From NCBI GenBank assembly GCA_964512485.1, contig CAZEHJ010000036.1:1-35635 (forward strand): a DNA stretch of 35,635 bases. Reading direction: 5' to 3'. Below the pieces are notes generated by a model. That model saw only the letters and a list, made by a program, of their open reading frames with translations, had not been told where the DNA came from and ran no database searches. Both the position numbers and the translations under genes were made by a program. Numbering within the stretch: the stretch's first letter is position 1; the number at the start of each line of letters is the position of its first letter. Shown here in pieces: positions 9,040 through 17,622 of this stretch. The DNA comes from CAZEHJ01 sp964512485. GTDB lineage: Bacteria > Bacteroidota > Rhodothermia > Rhodothermales > UBA10348.

Positions 9040-9957
9040 ATGACCCGTCAGTCTGGAGTCTTTGTTTTTCTTCTGGCCATCCTGTTGCTGCCGCTTTCTG
9101 CGTGCGACGACACCCATCTGGATCCTTTCCAGAATGACGAGGAGTATTTCACGGTATACGGCTATCTCGATATGCTCGAGACAGAGCATACGCTTCGAGT
9201 TGTGCCCATTACCCGCTTCGCAGAGAATATTCTTGCGGATTCCGAGGGTCAGGGAAGCATTGATGCTGAAGTTTTTACCACCGACATGGTGTCAGGGGTG
9301 CGGACGAAGTGGACACACAAACTTTCAGAACTCGAAGACGGACGGCTCGGCCACACGTTTGTTGCCCGATTCAGCGTCCGGGCCAACAGGACCTATCTCC
9401 TGGAAGTCGTGCGATCTGATGGCAAAATGACCTCCGCAGAAACCCACGTTCCGGTCATCCACACGTCCACTCTATTTGAAAGGGGCCCGGTCGTTTTTGA
9501 TAACGACTCGACACTTGTCTACCGAGACATCAAGATCCCGAATATATCTTCGCCGTGGGATATCCAGGCGATCTATCTCTGGGACTCCGGGCCAATTAAT
9601 CGCAGAATTTTTGTCCCCTACGGTCGCCCCGGTACCCGGACCGAAGACGGAGGATGGCAGATGAGGATTAATATCTCAGATGACCAGGACGCCGTTCGCG
9701 AGAATGTAGCCTGGTCCGTCGATCGCGATCAGATCGCCGCGACGGATCCGTTCGGTGTGAGCGCCATGGGCGTTCAGATCCGCATCCTTGATGACAATTG
9801 GGACCCGCCGAACGGCGTATTCGATCCTGAAATCCTCGCTCAACCGGGCACCCTGTCCAATGTTGAGAACGGAAACGGATTCTTTGGCAGCATTGGTCTC
9901 TACATCGAGGAATGGAACATCAGAGATCTTTCGCCACTGTTGGGCCACCCGTACTAG
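9040..9957 (+). CDS. DUF4249-like lipoprotein
   Basis: 305 residues beginning with a lipoprotein signal (MTRQSGVFVFLLAILLLPLS followed by the LSAC lipobox, Cys at 22). The mature part is a beta-rich secreted protein that opens with a YFTVYGYLDMLETEHTLRV strand pattern and closes with the VENGNGFFGSIG motif. That layout is reminiscent of the DUF4249 family of Bacteroidota, which often accompanies TonB-dependent receptors. No TonB receptor gene is present here, so the partner is unknown. The mature chain has no cysteine other than the lipid-anchor residue. It is divergent from the giant subtilase gene, with a 185-bp intergenic region between them. Family assignment is moderate, lipoprotein call is strong. 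Confidence 0.8.
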   Translation: MTRQSGVFVFLLAILLLPLSACDDTHLDPFQNDEEYFTVYGYLDMLETEHTLRVVPITRFAENILADSEGQGSIDAEVFTTDMVSGVRTKWTHKLSELEDGRLGHTFVARFSVRANRTYLLEVVRSDGKMTSAETHVPVIHTSTLFERGPVVFDNDSTLVYRDIKIPNISSPWDIQAIYLWDSGPINRRIFVPYGRPGTRTEDGGWQMRINISDDQDAVRENVAWSVDRDQIAATDPFGVSAMGVQIRILDDNWDPPNGVFDPEILAQPGTLSNVENGNGFFGSIGLYIEEWNIRDLSPLLGHPY

Positions 9958-10179
9958 GCAAACGAGGCGAGTGCAACGTCTGCACTTTGCCTCCCGTACA
10001 CCGGTCCACAGAAAAGAGTTGAACTACGGACCTAGTACCATGAGACTGTTCAAGCGATTCGCGAGAGCCATCACCACACGTCTATTCTTCTGGCGCCGCA
10101 ACCCATTCAGATAAGGGCTCGACAGAACCCTATATTCGTTGCAATTCATCCGCCGCTCTGACCAAGTACATCCTTGACC

Positions 10180-10929
10180 ATGTTTGACTGGCTCGCCGAT
10201 CCCAATGCTTGGATCGCACTCGGGACGCTAACTGCACTCGAAATCGTTCTCGGCGTCGACAACGTCATTTTTATCTCCATTCTGGCCGGAAAGTTGCCTG
10301 AAGAGCAGCAGGCGCGCGCCCGGACAGTCGGATTGGGCCTCGCACTTTTCGGACGGGTAGCCCTGCTTCTGTCCCTGGCCTGGATCATGCAACTGACGGC
10401 CCCAATCTTCTCCGCGCTGGGAGTCGCGCTGTCAGGACGGGACCTGATCTTGATTGCCGGAGGGCTGTTTCTACTGGCCAAAAGCACCCGGGAAATCCAT
10501 GACAAGCTTGAAGGTGAGGAAGAATCCCATACGGGACGGGTGAAGGCCAGTTTCGGTAGCGTTCTTTTCCAGATACTGATTCTGGATCTGGTCTTTTCTC
10601 TCGATTCGGTGATCACGGCTGTTGGAATGGTAGATCAGATTCCAGTGATGATCACGGCCGTTGTGATCGCCATTCTGTTCATGATGGTCAGTGCCGCCGC
10701 GATTTCACGCTTCATCGAGGCTCATCCCACGCTCAAGATGCTCGCGCTCTCATTTCTTTTGATGGTCGGCGTCGCTCTGATTGCAGAAGGCATCGAGTTC
10801 CACATTCCCCGGGGCTACATCTACTTCGCGATGGCCTTCTCCATTTTTGTCGAGATGCTGAATCTGAAACTGCGCAAACGAGCGAGAAAACCGGTTCAGC
10901 TCAGAAAAAGTCCCCCGACCGGATTTTAG
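10180..10929 (+). CDS. TerC-family integral membrane protein
   Basis: 249 residues from ATG 10180; the frame can be extended two codons to a TTG at 10174, but the ATG is the more natural start. About seven hydrophobic segments are visible. The two diagnostic acidic membrane motifs of the TerC fold are present: EIVLGVDNVIFISIL near residue 21 and DLVFSLDSVITAVGM near residue 140, separated by a charged loop (HDKLEGEEESHTGR). TerC proteins (YoaE/YgdQ/Alx-like) are linked to metal-ion export, particularly manganese, and to metalation of exported enzymes. The C-terminus is strongly basic (KLRKRARK). The stop overlaps the convergent SpoIIE-type phosphatase gene by 4 bp. Confidence 0.93.
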   Translation: MFDWLADPNAWIALGTLTALEIVLGVDNVIFISILAGKLPEEQQARARTVGLGLALFGRVALLLSLAWIMQLTAPIFSALGVALSGRDLILIAGGLFLLAKSTREIHDKLEGEEESHTGRVKASFGSVLFQILILDLVFSLDSVITAVGMVDQIPVMITAVVIAILFMMVSAAAISRFIEAHPTLKMLALSFLLMVGVALIAEGIEFHIPRGYIYFAMAFSIFVEMLNLKLRKRARKPVQLRKSPPTGF

Positions 10930-12143
10930 GGTCCCGAAGGAGGTGGGGCGTTGTGCTTGATAATGAGCAACGTCGAGTCGTCTTCGAACACGTCGGACTC
11001 GTGCTCGAGTGAGAGTGCGTATTCAAATACGTTGTCGACGATCTCGGCGGCACACAGGTGCGCATTTTGCTTGATGCTTGCGATCAACCCTTCTGTGTCC
11101 CAGGGAGAACCGTCAGGCAACACTCTTTCGGTGATTCCGTCGGTGTAGAGAACCATGATGGCACCTTCCGGAATGTGTGCGTAGGCTCGTTCGATGGGTA
11201 TGTCCGGCAGCGGCCCCATGATGGGTCCCGTCGGGTCGAGAGATATCGTTTCGTCCTCGGTCAGAATGAGTCCCGAGGTGTGCCCGGCGTTGGCATATAA
11301 AAGCCCTCCGCCTTGTTGCAGTTCGCCGTAGAAAACGGATATAAAACGCGTGGAGAAGGTCGTCTTGTGAAGAACCCTGTTCAGCTTACGCATCGCATAG
11401 AGCATTTTCAGGTTTGTCCCAACTCCCATCCGGATTCCCATGAGGACATCTCTGACCAGTAGGGCTGCGGGCAGTCCATGGCCACTTGCATCCCCCACCG
11501 CGATGCCCAGTAGATCATCGGAGAGGTGAATGAAGTCGTAAAGGTCCCCTCCAACCTCCTCAGCAGGTTGGTATCGGGCTGCGATATCCCAACCCTTGAA
11601 TTCAGGTGCTTTTTCCGGAAGAAGGCTTCGCTGAATATTGGCCGCTGTCGCCAGTTCGTTTTGCGCCGCATCTGATTTGATGCGATAGTTCAGCGAAAAG
11701 CGCACTCCGTTGAGGCAAAACGCTATTTCGTCTCGAATCCAACCTTCCTGGAGCGTGAAAAGAAACATGAACCGATGCCCAGGTGGTCCATTGACGATAA
11801 AACCGACAAATTCGGCAGCGTCCTGAGGATTCCTGTTGTACCAGTCCGGGATTTCGAACTCCGATTCGAAGAGAAACGAGCCGTGTTTCAATACGAATTG
11901 TGCGGCCCGATCATCGGCACTGATCCGGGCGGGGAAAATGTCCGTGCCACCCGTGACGTGAAGCAGCTCGAACTCCCCGAAAAGCTCACGATACAGATGA
12001 CCGTTGCCGAATTTGAGCTCTCCTCCGAAAGAAGAGACCAACTCGTCGAGAATGGTTTGAAGGAAGTCGTGATCCTGACCGTCGCTGGCAATCTGGGCCA
12101 GCATGCGATCCATCTTCCGATAAAACTGCTTGGGATCAATCAT
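10926..12143 (-). CDS. SpoIIE/RsbU-type PP2C serine phosphatase
   Basis: 405 residues. The N-terminal ~150 residues look like a GAF-like sensor (helix, then beta strands such as FMFLFTLQEG). The C-terminal ~220 residues are a SpoIIE/RsbU PP2C domain with metal-binding motifs EEVGGD (195-200), VGDASGHG (216-223), YTDGITE (333-339) and the terminal DDSTLLII. These enzymes use Mn/Mg to dephosphorylate anti-sigma-factor antagonists in partner-switching pathways. No STAS or HATPase anti-sigma gene is adjacent, so the target is not in the window. The gene starts only 3 bp after the dnaB stop codon, implying co-transcription with the dnaB operon. Confidence 0.94.
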   Translation of the reverse strand: MIDPKQFYRKMDRMLAQIASDGQDHDFLQTILDELVSSFGGELKFGNGHLYRELFGEFELLHVTGGTDIFPARISADDRAAQFVLKHGSFLFESEFEIPDWYNRNPQDAAEFVGFIVNGPPGHRFMFLFTLQEGWIRDEIAFCLNGVRFSLNYRIKSDAAQNELATAANIQRSLLPEKAPEFKGWDIAARYQPAEEVGGDLYDFIHLSDDLLGIAVGDASGHGLPAALLVRDVLMGIRMGVGTNLKMLYAMRKLNRVLHKTTFSTRFISVFYGELQQGGGLLYANAGHTSGLILTEDETISLDPTGPIMGPLPDIPIERAYAHIPEGAIMVLYTDGITERVLPDGSPWDTEGLIASIKQNAHLCAAEIVDNVFEYALSLEHESDVFEDDSTLLIIKHNAPPPSGP

Positions 12144-12146
12144 GCG

Positions 12147-13664
12147 CTAGAACGGGGCATTGTCTGCGGGAGGAGGAAGTGCGTCAGGTGCTGCGTCGCC
12201 TTCTGGAATGTAATCCCCCGCACCGAAATAGGTCGTGAGGTTTTCAAAGCGAGCGTGCTGATGTACGAACGCAAGCGTCACATCTCCAATGGGCCCGTTT
12301 CGCTGTTTTCCGATAATCAATTCGGCGAGGCCCTCGGTCGAGTTTCCGTTTTCATCTACCGTGATGCCGTAGCGCTCTGCCCGATAGATGAAGGCGACAA
12401 CGTCGGCATCCTGCTCTATTGAACCCGATTCTCTCAGGTCAGAAAGCTGAGGTCGCTTGTCCCCGCCACGGGTTTCCACCGCGCGACTGAGCTGGGAAAG
12501 CGCGATGACCGGAACGTTGATTTCTTTGGCCAAGCCCTTGAGAGATCGCGAGATATGGGCGATTTCCTGCTCACGATTGGAGTTCTTGCCCATTCCCGTG
12601 CCGTGCATCAGCTGCAGATAGTCGACGATTACCAGTCCGATATCGTGCTCGGCTTTAAGCCGACGACATTTGGCGCGGAGTTCGAGTACCGTCAATCCCG
12701 GCGTGTCATCAATAAAAATCGGTGCTTCACTCAGCTTTCCGGCTGCTCTGGCCAGGCGGGGCCAGTCGTCATCGTTCAGGCGACCCGTACGGGCGGATTG
12801 CGCGTCGACACGAGCCTCGGAGGTCAGCAGACGCTGGGCGAGCTGCCCGGAACTCATCTCAAGAGAGAATATGGCTACACCGGTCTGCCCTTCCTGATGA
12901 AGGGCGGCATTTCTTGCCATGGCGAGCGCGAAGGCCGTTTTCCCCATGGAAGGGCGAGCAGCAATAATGATGAGGTCAGAGGGCTGCCATCCACCGGTCA
13001 TCTGATCAACGCGCTTGAATCCACTCGGCACACCCGTAATTCCACCTTCTCGTCCGTGAATGGACTCGAGACGGGTAAGCGTCTCCTTGAGCACATCGTG
13101 CATCGAAGTGGCTGCCCGGCGCAGCTGCGAATCTGAAATCTTGAAGATGTCGCTTTCAGCTTCATCCAGCAGCTCGAATGCGTCCGCGCTTGGCTCATAG
13201 GCCTTACCGACAACTTGCGTCATCGTCTCGATGAGATTTCGAAGCAGCGACTTCTCAGCGATGATGCGGGCGTGGTACTCAACGTTGGCCGCGGTGGCGA
13301 CCGACGAGGTGAGCTCTGAGAGATAGTAGGAGCCACCGATTGCGTCAAGCTTGTCACGACGCTTGAGTTCGTCTCCGACAGTGATTATGTCGACCGGATT
13401 GGCGCGCTCGAAGAGACTCAGGATCGATTCGTAGATCGCGTTGTGCCGATCCGTATAAAAAGAGCCCGGCGGAAGGATTTCAATGGCTCGCGGAATCGCT
13501 TCGCGTTCGAGGAGCATCGCTCCCAGCACACTCTGTTCCACCTGAACTGCCTGCGGAGGAATGCGGGCGCCCGACAGGGCTGAGCCTGTTGTGGTAGCAG
13601 GTACGTTGGGTGAATGACCGCCCATGGGGGCTCGCGTCGAAGGATCGTGAATCAATTCAGACAT
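12147..13664 (-). CDS. dnaB: Replicative DNA helicase DnaB
   Basis: 505 residues, a normal DnaB length with a slightly long N-terminal tail of about 35 residues. The N-terminal helical domain (from PPQAVQVEQSVLGAMLL to about 135) is followed by the linker helix and the RecA-like ATPase domain (about 205-470). Walker A is AARPSMGKTA with K242, and Walker B is VIVDYLQLM. The H4-like ALSQLSRAVE and DLRESGSIEQDAD motifs are intact, and no intein interrupts the P-loop. DnaB is the hexameric ring that unwinds the replication fork. The gene sits 16 bp after the uracil-DNA glycosylase stop, in a compact minus-strand run. Confidence 0.98.
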   Translation of the reverse strand: MSELIHDPSTRAPMGGHSPNVPATTTGSALSGARIPPQAVQVEQSVLGAMLLEREAIPRAIEILPPGSFYTDRHNAIYESILSLFERANPVDIITVGDELKRRDKLDAIGGSYYLSELTSSVATAANVEYHARIIAEKSLLRNLIETMTQVVGKAYEPSADAFELLDEAESDIFKISDSQLRRAATSMHDVLKETLTRLESIHGREGGITGVPSGFKRVDQMTGGWQPSDLIIIAARPSMGKTAFALAMARNAALHQEGQTGVAIFSLEMSSGQLAQRLLTSEARVDAQSARTGRLNDDDWPRLARAAGKLSEAPIFIDDTPGLTVLELRAKCRRLKAEHDIGLVIVDYLQLMHGTGMGKNSNREQEIAHISRSLKGLAKEINVPVIALSQLSRAVETRGGDKRPQLSDLRESGSIEQDADVVAFIYRAERYGITVDENGNSTEGLAELIIGKQRNGPIGDVTLAFVHQHARFENLTTYFGAGDYIPEGDAAPDALPPPADNAPF

Positions 13665-13680
13665 GGGTGTCGGTGGGTCG

Positions 13681-14635
13681 TCAGGCGGTTAGTTCGTCGT
13701 ACTTGGCGCGAAGGATCTGTACATCTTCCCACGTCGGACGTTTCCAGTTCGGGTTGCGAAGAAGTGCAGCAGGGTGGTAGGTCACCATTACCGGAATGCC
13801 GTGATAATCGTGAAACGTGCCGCGCATGTCTTTGAGGGAGGATTGAATGCCAAGCAGGCTCGTTCCCGAGGTCCTTCCAACACAAAGAATCACCTTCGGC
13901 CGGATGAGTGATATCTGTTTATGCAGGATCGGAATGTGCGCACGTATCTCTTCGGGAAGCGGGTCACGATTTCCCGGTGGGCGGCTTTTGAGAATGTTGG
14001 CGATATACACTGTTTCCCGAGGAAAGCCGATGGCTTCGAGGATTTTGGTCAACAGCTGGCCGGCGCGGCCAACGAACGGCTCGCCCTTTTTGTCTTCATC
14101 TGCTCCCGGAGCTTCTCCGATGACCATCAGGTCTGCTTCGGGATTACCGACTCCGAAAACAGGATTGAGGCGTGTTGCGTCGAGCTCGATCAGTTCAGTC
14201 GAAGCTACCCAGGCCGAAACCTCGTCGAGCGTCCTCATCCCGACCATGGGTGAGTCGCCGGGAATGAGCTGAGCAATCCGCGCGTACACATCGGCCTCTG
14301 ATGTGTCTGTTGCGGCCTCGAGGGCTGCTTCCGGTGCGGCTTCNNNNNNNNNNNNNNNNNNNNNNNNNNNNNNNNNNNNNNNNNNNNNNNNNNNNNNNNN
14401 NNNNNNNNNNNNNNNNNNNNNNNNNNNNNNNNNNNNNNNNNNNTGACTCCACTTCTTCAATCTTATCATCCACAGCTAATTCCTCTTCCACAGGGTCAGT
14501 CGTTTCAATCGTTGCGTCGATGACTTCGACGTGTTCTTTTTGTTCGGCCGTGCCCCTCTCTTCAAACACACGTGGCCCGAACAGAGAAATCTGATGCTCG
14601 AAAGCGGCGCGAATGTCGTCCAGTTCGGTGGGCAT
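13681..14635 (-). CDS. Family-4-type uracil-DNA glycosylase, gene interrupted by an assembly gap
   Basis: The two visible parts are one gene split by 100 N. The N-terminal part (MPTELDDIRAAFEHQISLFG..., ATG 14635) is about 64 residues, acidic after residue 30. The C-terminal part carries the UDG domain. The frames differ across the gap only because the placeholder length is arbitrary. Domain motifs: NPVFGVGNP, GEAPGADEDKKGEPFVGRAG (active-site loop), VYIANILKSRPPGNRDP, and TYHPAALLRNP. It removes uracil from DNA in base-excision repair. The four cysteines that bind the [4Fe-4S] cluster in typical family-4 enzymes are absent: SRPPGN replaces CRPPGN and AHIPIL replaces ACxPxL, and no Cys precedes NPVFG. 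An Ala/Glu-rich linker (EAAPEAALEAATDTSE) adjoins the gap. Confidence 0.93.
14344..14443. other. Assembly gap (100 N) within the UDG gene
   Basis: Exactly 100 N, a placeholder length. It lies between acidic (EEELAVDDKIEEVES) and Ala/Glu-rich (EAAPEAALEAA) coding sequence, so the missing part is probably a repetitive low-complexity linker. True length unknown. Confidence 0.95.
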
Positions 14636-14737
14636 ACCGGGAAATTTCTGGTCAGAAAATGATGACGTACAAATGTACTTTGTCAGACCAACGCTCGCGA
14701 GGACTGAGCGCTCCTGTTGCACACAACTTTTACCAGC

Positions 14738-15964
14738 TTATCCCCGGTTGGTAGTGAACTCCAGAATGGCTTCGGCGACTTCGCCTTTCGGCAGTACGGG
14801 CAGCTCTATTTGTTGACCCTCATTAGAGAGCAGTGTGACCTTGTTGGTCGTCGTGCCAAATCCGGCCCCTTCTTCCTTCGGATTGTTGAGAACGATCCAG
14901 TCCAAATTCTTCCTTTTCAGCTTGGATTGGGCGTTTTTAAGGCCGTCATCCGTTTCCAGAGCAAATCCGACAAGGGTCTGTCCATCTCGTTTTTCTTTTC
15001 CAAGTCCGGCAAGGATGTCTATGGTCGGTTGCAGACTCAATTCGCGTGCCGATCCGTCTTTCTTGAGCTTGGAATCCGAGGTGTCGGCCGGTGTGAAGTC
15101 CGCCACCGCCGCGACCATCACGATGAAATCTGCGTCGGCGTGTGTCTGGACGGCATCGTCCATTTCCTGTGTGCTGACGACGTCCACTCTTCGGACATAT
15201 TCGGGCGACTCCAGAGACGTAGGTCCGCTGACCAGCACGACATCTGCGCCGCGGCGCGCCGCGGCGCGAGCGACCTCATATCCCATGGTACCGGTCGAGT
15301 GGTTCGAGATGTAGCGGACCGGATCGATGGCCTCGCGAGTGGGTCCCGCCGTTACAAGCACTTTTTTACCCGCAAGCGGCCCATCTCTGAGTGCAATCTT
15401 CGCCCTGATGATCTCTGCGGCATGCTCGAAAATAGCGCTCGGTTCGGGCAAGCGGCCCTGACCAACAAGGCCGCTGGCGAGCTCTCCATGCTCTGCTTCC
15501 ATCACTTCGACCCCGCGTTCGCGCAGCACCTTGTGGTTGTCCACCGTCGAGGGATGGATGTACATGTCGTGGTCCATCGCAGGGCAGACCATCATCGGGC
15601 ATCGTGCCGTCAGCGCAACAGCTGTCAACATCGAATCGCAGGCGCCGGCCACGAGTTTCGAGGTCGTCTGAGCAGTGGCTGGAGCGACGACGAACAGATC
15701 TGCCCACAAGCCCAGCGAAACGTGTTTGGTCCACGAACCGGCTTCGTTCTCGGGAAAAATCTCGATGTGTACTTCATTCTCTGACAGCGTTCCCAGCGTG
15801 AGAGGCGTCACAAACCGGGTCGCATCGGGCGTCATGACAACCCGCACTTCAGCTCCGGCCTTCTTGAAAAGCCTGATCAACTCGGCCGTTTTGTATGCTG
15901 CGATTCCTCCTGATACGCCCAGAAGAATGCGTCGGCCGTTGAATATGGAAGCGTCAGAAGACAT
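14738..15964 (-). CDS. coaBC: Bifunctional phosphopantothenoylcysteine decarboxylase / phosphopantothenate-cysteine ligase
   Basis: 408 residues from ATG 15964; an upstream ATG at 16033 adds 23 residues without family support. The CoaC half (about 1-190) has the flavoprotein motif GVSGGIAAYKTAELIR, then VVAPATAQTTSKLVAGACDSM and the substrate-binding PAMDHDMY. The last has Asp where the E. coli enzyme has Asn; I recall PAMDxDMY as the usual Bacteroidota form. The CoaB half follows from GKKVLVTAGPTREAIDPVR, with SNHSTGTMG and the lysine-rich SKLKKDG and ETDDGLKNAQSKLKRK segments. Together they make 4'-phosphopantetheine from 4'-phosphopantothenate for coenzyme A. It is 89 bp downstream of gmk; the rpoZ gene that often lies between them is absent. 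Confidence 0.96.
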   Translation of the reverse strand: MSSDASIFNGRRILLGVSGGIAAYKTAELIRLFKKAGAEVRVVMTPDATRFVTPLTLGTLSENEVHIEIFPENEAGSWTKHVSLGLWADLFVVAPATAQTTSKLVAGACDSMLTAVALTARCPMMVCPAMDHDMYIHPSTVDNHKVLRERGVEVMEAEHGELASGLVGQGRLPEPSAIFEHAAEIIRAKIALRDGPLAGKKVLVTAGPTREAIDPVRYISNHSTGTMGYEVARAAARRGADVVLVSGPTSLESPEYVRRVDVVSTQEMDDAVQTHADADFIVMVAAVADFTPADTSDSKLKKDGSARELSLQPTIDILAGLGKEKRDGQTLVGFALETDDGLKNAQSKLKRKNLDWIVLNNPKEEGAGFGTTTNKVTLLSNEGQQIELPVLPKGEVAEAILEFTTNRG

Positions 15965-16053
15965 TGAGAGGCTGGTTTTAGGCCCGTTTGGAAGATTATT
16001 GCGGCAAAACGGATGAATTACACCCCTATGCAACGCATTACGCCAATGTAAGA

Positions 16054-16629
16054 TCAGAGTGAATCCAGGTATGCCGTCACGATCTGGATCATCTCTTCTG
16101 CCGCTCTATTGAGTCGATCGTTCACGATCACATAGTCGAACTCATCGGCGAACGTCAATTCGAGAGATGCTTTTTCAATTCGTGTCTGAAGCGACTGGTC
16201 CGTCTCAGTGCCCCTTTCTATGAGTCGCTTCTCGAGTTCAGCCAGCGAGGGGGTCTGCACAAAAAGCGCGAGGCAACGATCGCCAAATTCTTCCTTGACC
16301 TTCGTGGCGCCGACCACATCGATGTCAAGAAGTATGGGTGTCTCCGGGGAGGAGCGAGCGACTTCTGAACGAAGTGTGCCGTAATAGCAATCCGGATAGA
16401 CTTCCTCGTATTCCAGCAGTTCATCGGCAGATATGGCATCACGAAACGCCTCGGCCGAAATAAAATGGTAGTGCACACCATCTTTTTCATGATCTCGCGG
16501 AGGTCTCGTGGTCGCAGAGACGGAAAAAAAAGCGCCTGGGAAGTACTCCAGCAGCCTCTTGGCCATGGAGGTCTTGCCCGAGCCGCTCGGAGCGGCAAGA
16601 ATAATGATGCACGGTTCAGTTTCGGCCAT
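16054..16629 (-). CDS. gmk: Guanylate kinase
   Basis: 191 residues from ATG 16629. The P-loop APSGSGKTS, GMP-binding SVSATTRPPRDHEKDGVHYHF, and the lid and C-terminal motifs LDIDVVGATKVKEEF and YVIVNDRLNRA are all standard. It phosphorylates GMP to GDP in guanine nucleotide synthesis. Its ATG overlaps the yicC TGA by one base (TGATG), a classic translational-coupling arrangement. A GTG one codon earlier could also serve as start. Confidence 0.97.
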   Translation of the reverse strand: MAETEPCIIILAAPSGSGKTSMAKRLLEYFPGAFFSVSATTRPPRDHEKDGVHYHFISAEAFRDAISADELLEYEEVYPDCYYGTLRSEVARSSPETPILLDIDVVGATKVKEEFGDRCLALFVQTPSLAELEKRLIERGTETDQSLQTRIEKASLELTFADEFDYVIVNDRLNRAAEEMIQIVTAYLDSL

Positions 16630-17510
16630 CACTCGACGTTCTCCACTTGCTCGCGAATTTTCTCGAGCTCTTCCTTCATACCCACAACAAGATGAGACAT
16701 TTCAGCATCGTTGGACTTTGAGCCGATCGTATTGATCTCCCGGTTCATCTCCTGAGCCAGAAAATTAAGCTTTCTACCCACAGGCTCGCCCGATCCGATG
16801 GCCTCACGAAACAGTTTGAGATGAGAATCCAGACGCACGCACTCCTCGCGCACATCCAGCTTGTCGGCCAGCATGGCCATCTCATACTCGATCCTGTCCG
16901 GATCAATCTTTCCTTCGTCCACAATTTCACCCAGACGCTCACGCAGCCTCTCTCCGGAGGAAGTGACCCGTAATGGGGCCAGGCGTTCGGTTTCGCGAAC
17001 GCGGGTTTCGATTCCTTCGAGGCGCTCTTCCAACTCATTCTGGAGCGCCACTCCTTCCTGAAGGCGCATGACACGCATGCCTTCGCATGCTTCAGCAAGG
17101 GCAAGCTTGGTGGCTTCCCAGGCGTAGTCTTCTTCATCTTCTTCTGGCTCTTCGGTATCGAAGATCTCAGAATACTTCAGAAGATGCTCCAGGCGAAGGG
17201 GTTCTTCAATGCCGGCCGATTCACGCACCTCGTTCAATAAAGCGGTGAAAGACTCCACTGCGGGCCGATTCACCTTATAACCGATGGTGTCCGGCGCCGG
17301 ATCAGTAATCTGCACGAACACATTGATGCGACCTCTGGAAAAGGCAGCCTTAATGGTTTTCTGAATTTCAGCTTCGCGTTCGTTGAGAGAGCGCGGGGTG
17401 CGAAGGCTCACTTCGCAATAGCGACTGTTGACCGAGCGAAGTTCTACGACAGATACGTAGCCATGCAGTTCGGATTCGCCCCGGCCATAGCCGGTCATAC
17501 TTGCAATCAT
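16629..17510 (-). CDS. yicC: YicC/YloC-family endoribonuclease
   Basis: 293 residues. The N-terminal MIASMTGYGRGE, then LRSVNSRYCEVSLRTPR and the C-terminal GRKLNFLAQEMNREINTIGSKSNDAEM are diagnostic of the YicC/YloC family. Members are endoribonucleases involved in RNA turnover. The family is commonly linked to gmk, and here it is the first gene of the yicC-gmk-coaBC-udg-dnaB-phosphatase run. An acidic insert (EEPEEDEEDY, about residue 117) is unremarkable. Confidence 0.96.
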   Translation of the reverse strand: MIASMTGYGRGESELHGYVSVVELRSVNSRYCEVSLRTPRSLNEREAEIQKTIKAAFSRGRINVFVQITDPAPDTIGYKVNRPAVESFTALLNEVRESAGIEEPLRLEHLLKYSEIFDTEEPEEDEEDYAWEATKLALAEACEGMRVMRLQEGVALQNELEERLEGIETRVRETERLAPLRVTSSGERLRERLGEIVDEGKIDPDRIEYEMAMLADKLDVREECVRLDSHLKLFREAIGSGEPVGRKLNFLAQEMNREINTIGSKSNDAEMSHLVVGMKEELEKIREQVENVE

Positions 17511-17622
17511 AGTCTGGTAGTCCGGTGAGGAAATAAAAACAGGTTTGGCACTGCAAAAGCACCAGGACGCCGGGCCGAATATACGGTACGCGGACTCAGA
17601 CAGCAGAATTATAGCCGGAGGG

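Noticed and set aside
14441..14760. Replication origin next to dnaB (DnaA-box-like TTATCATCCACA, TTATCCCC)
   Set aside because: Only imperfect boxes, within or beside the UDG gene, with no AT-rich unwinding region and no dnaA.
14717..15784. 355-codon plus-strand frame
   Set aside because: Antisense to coaBC; composition is that of a shadow frame, and coaBC has full family support.
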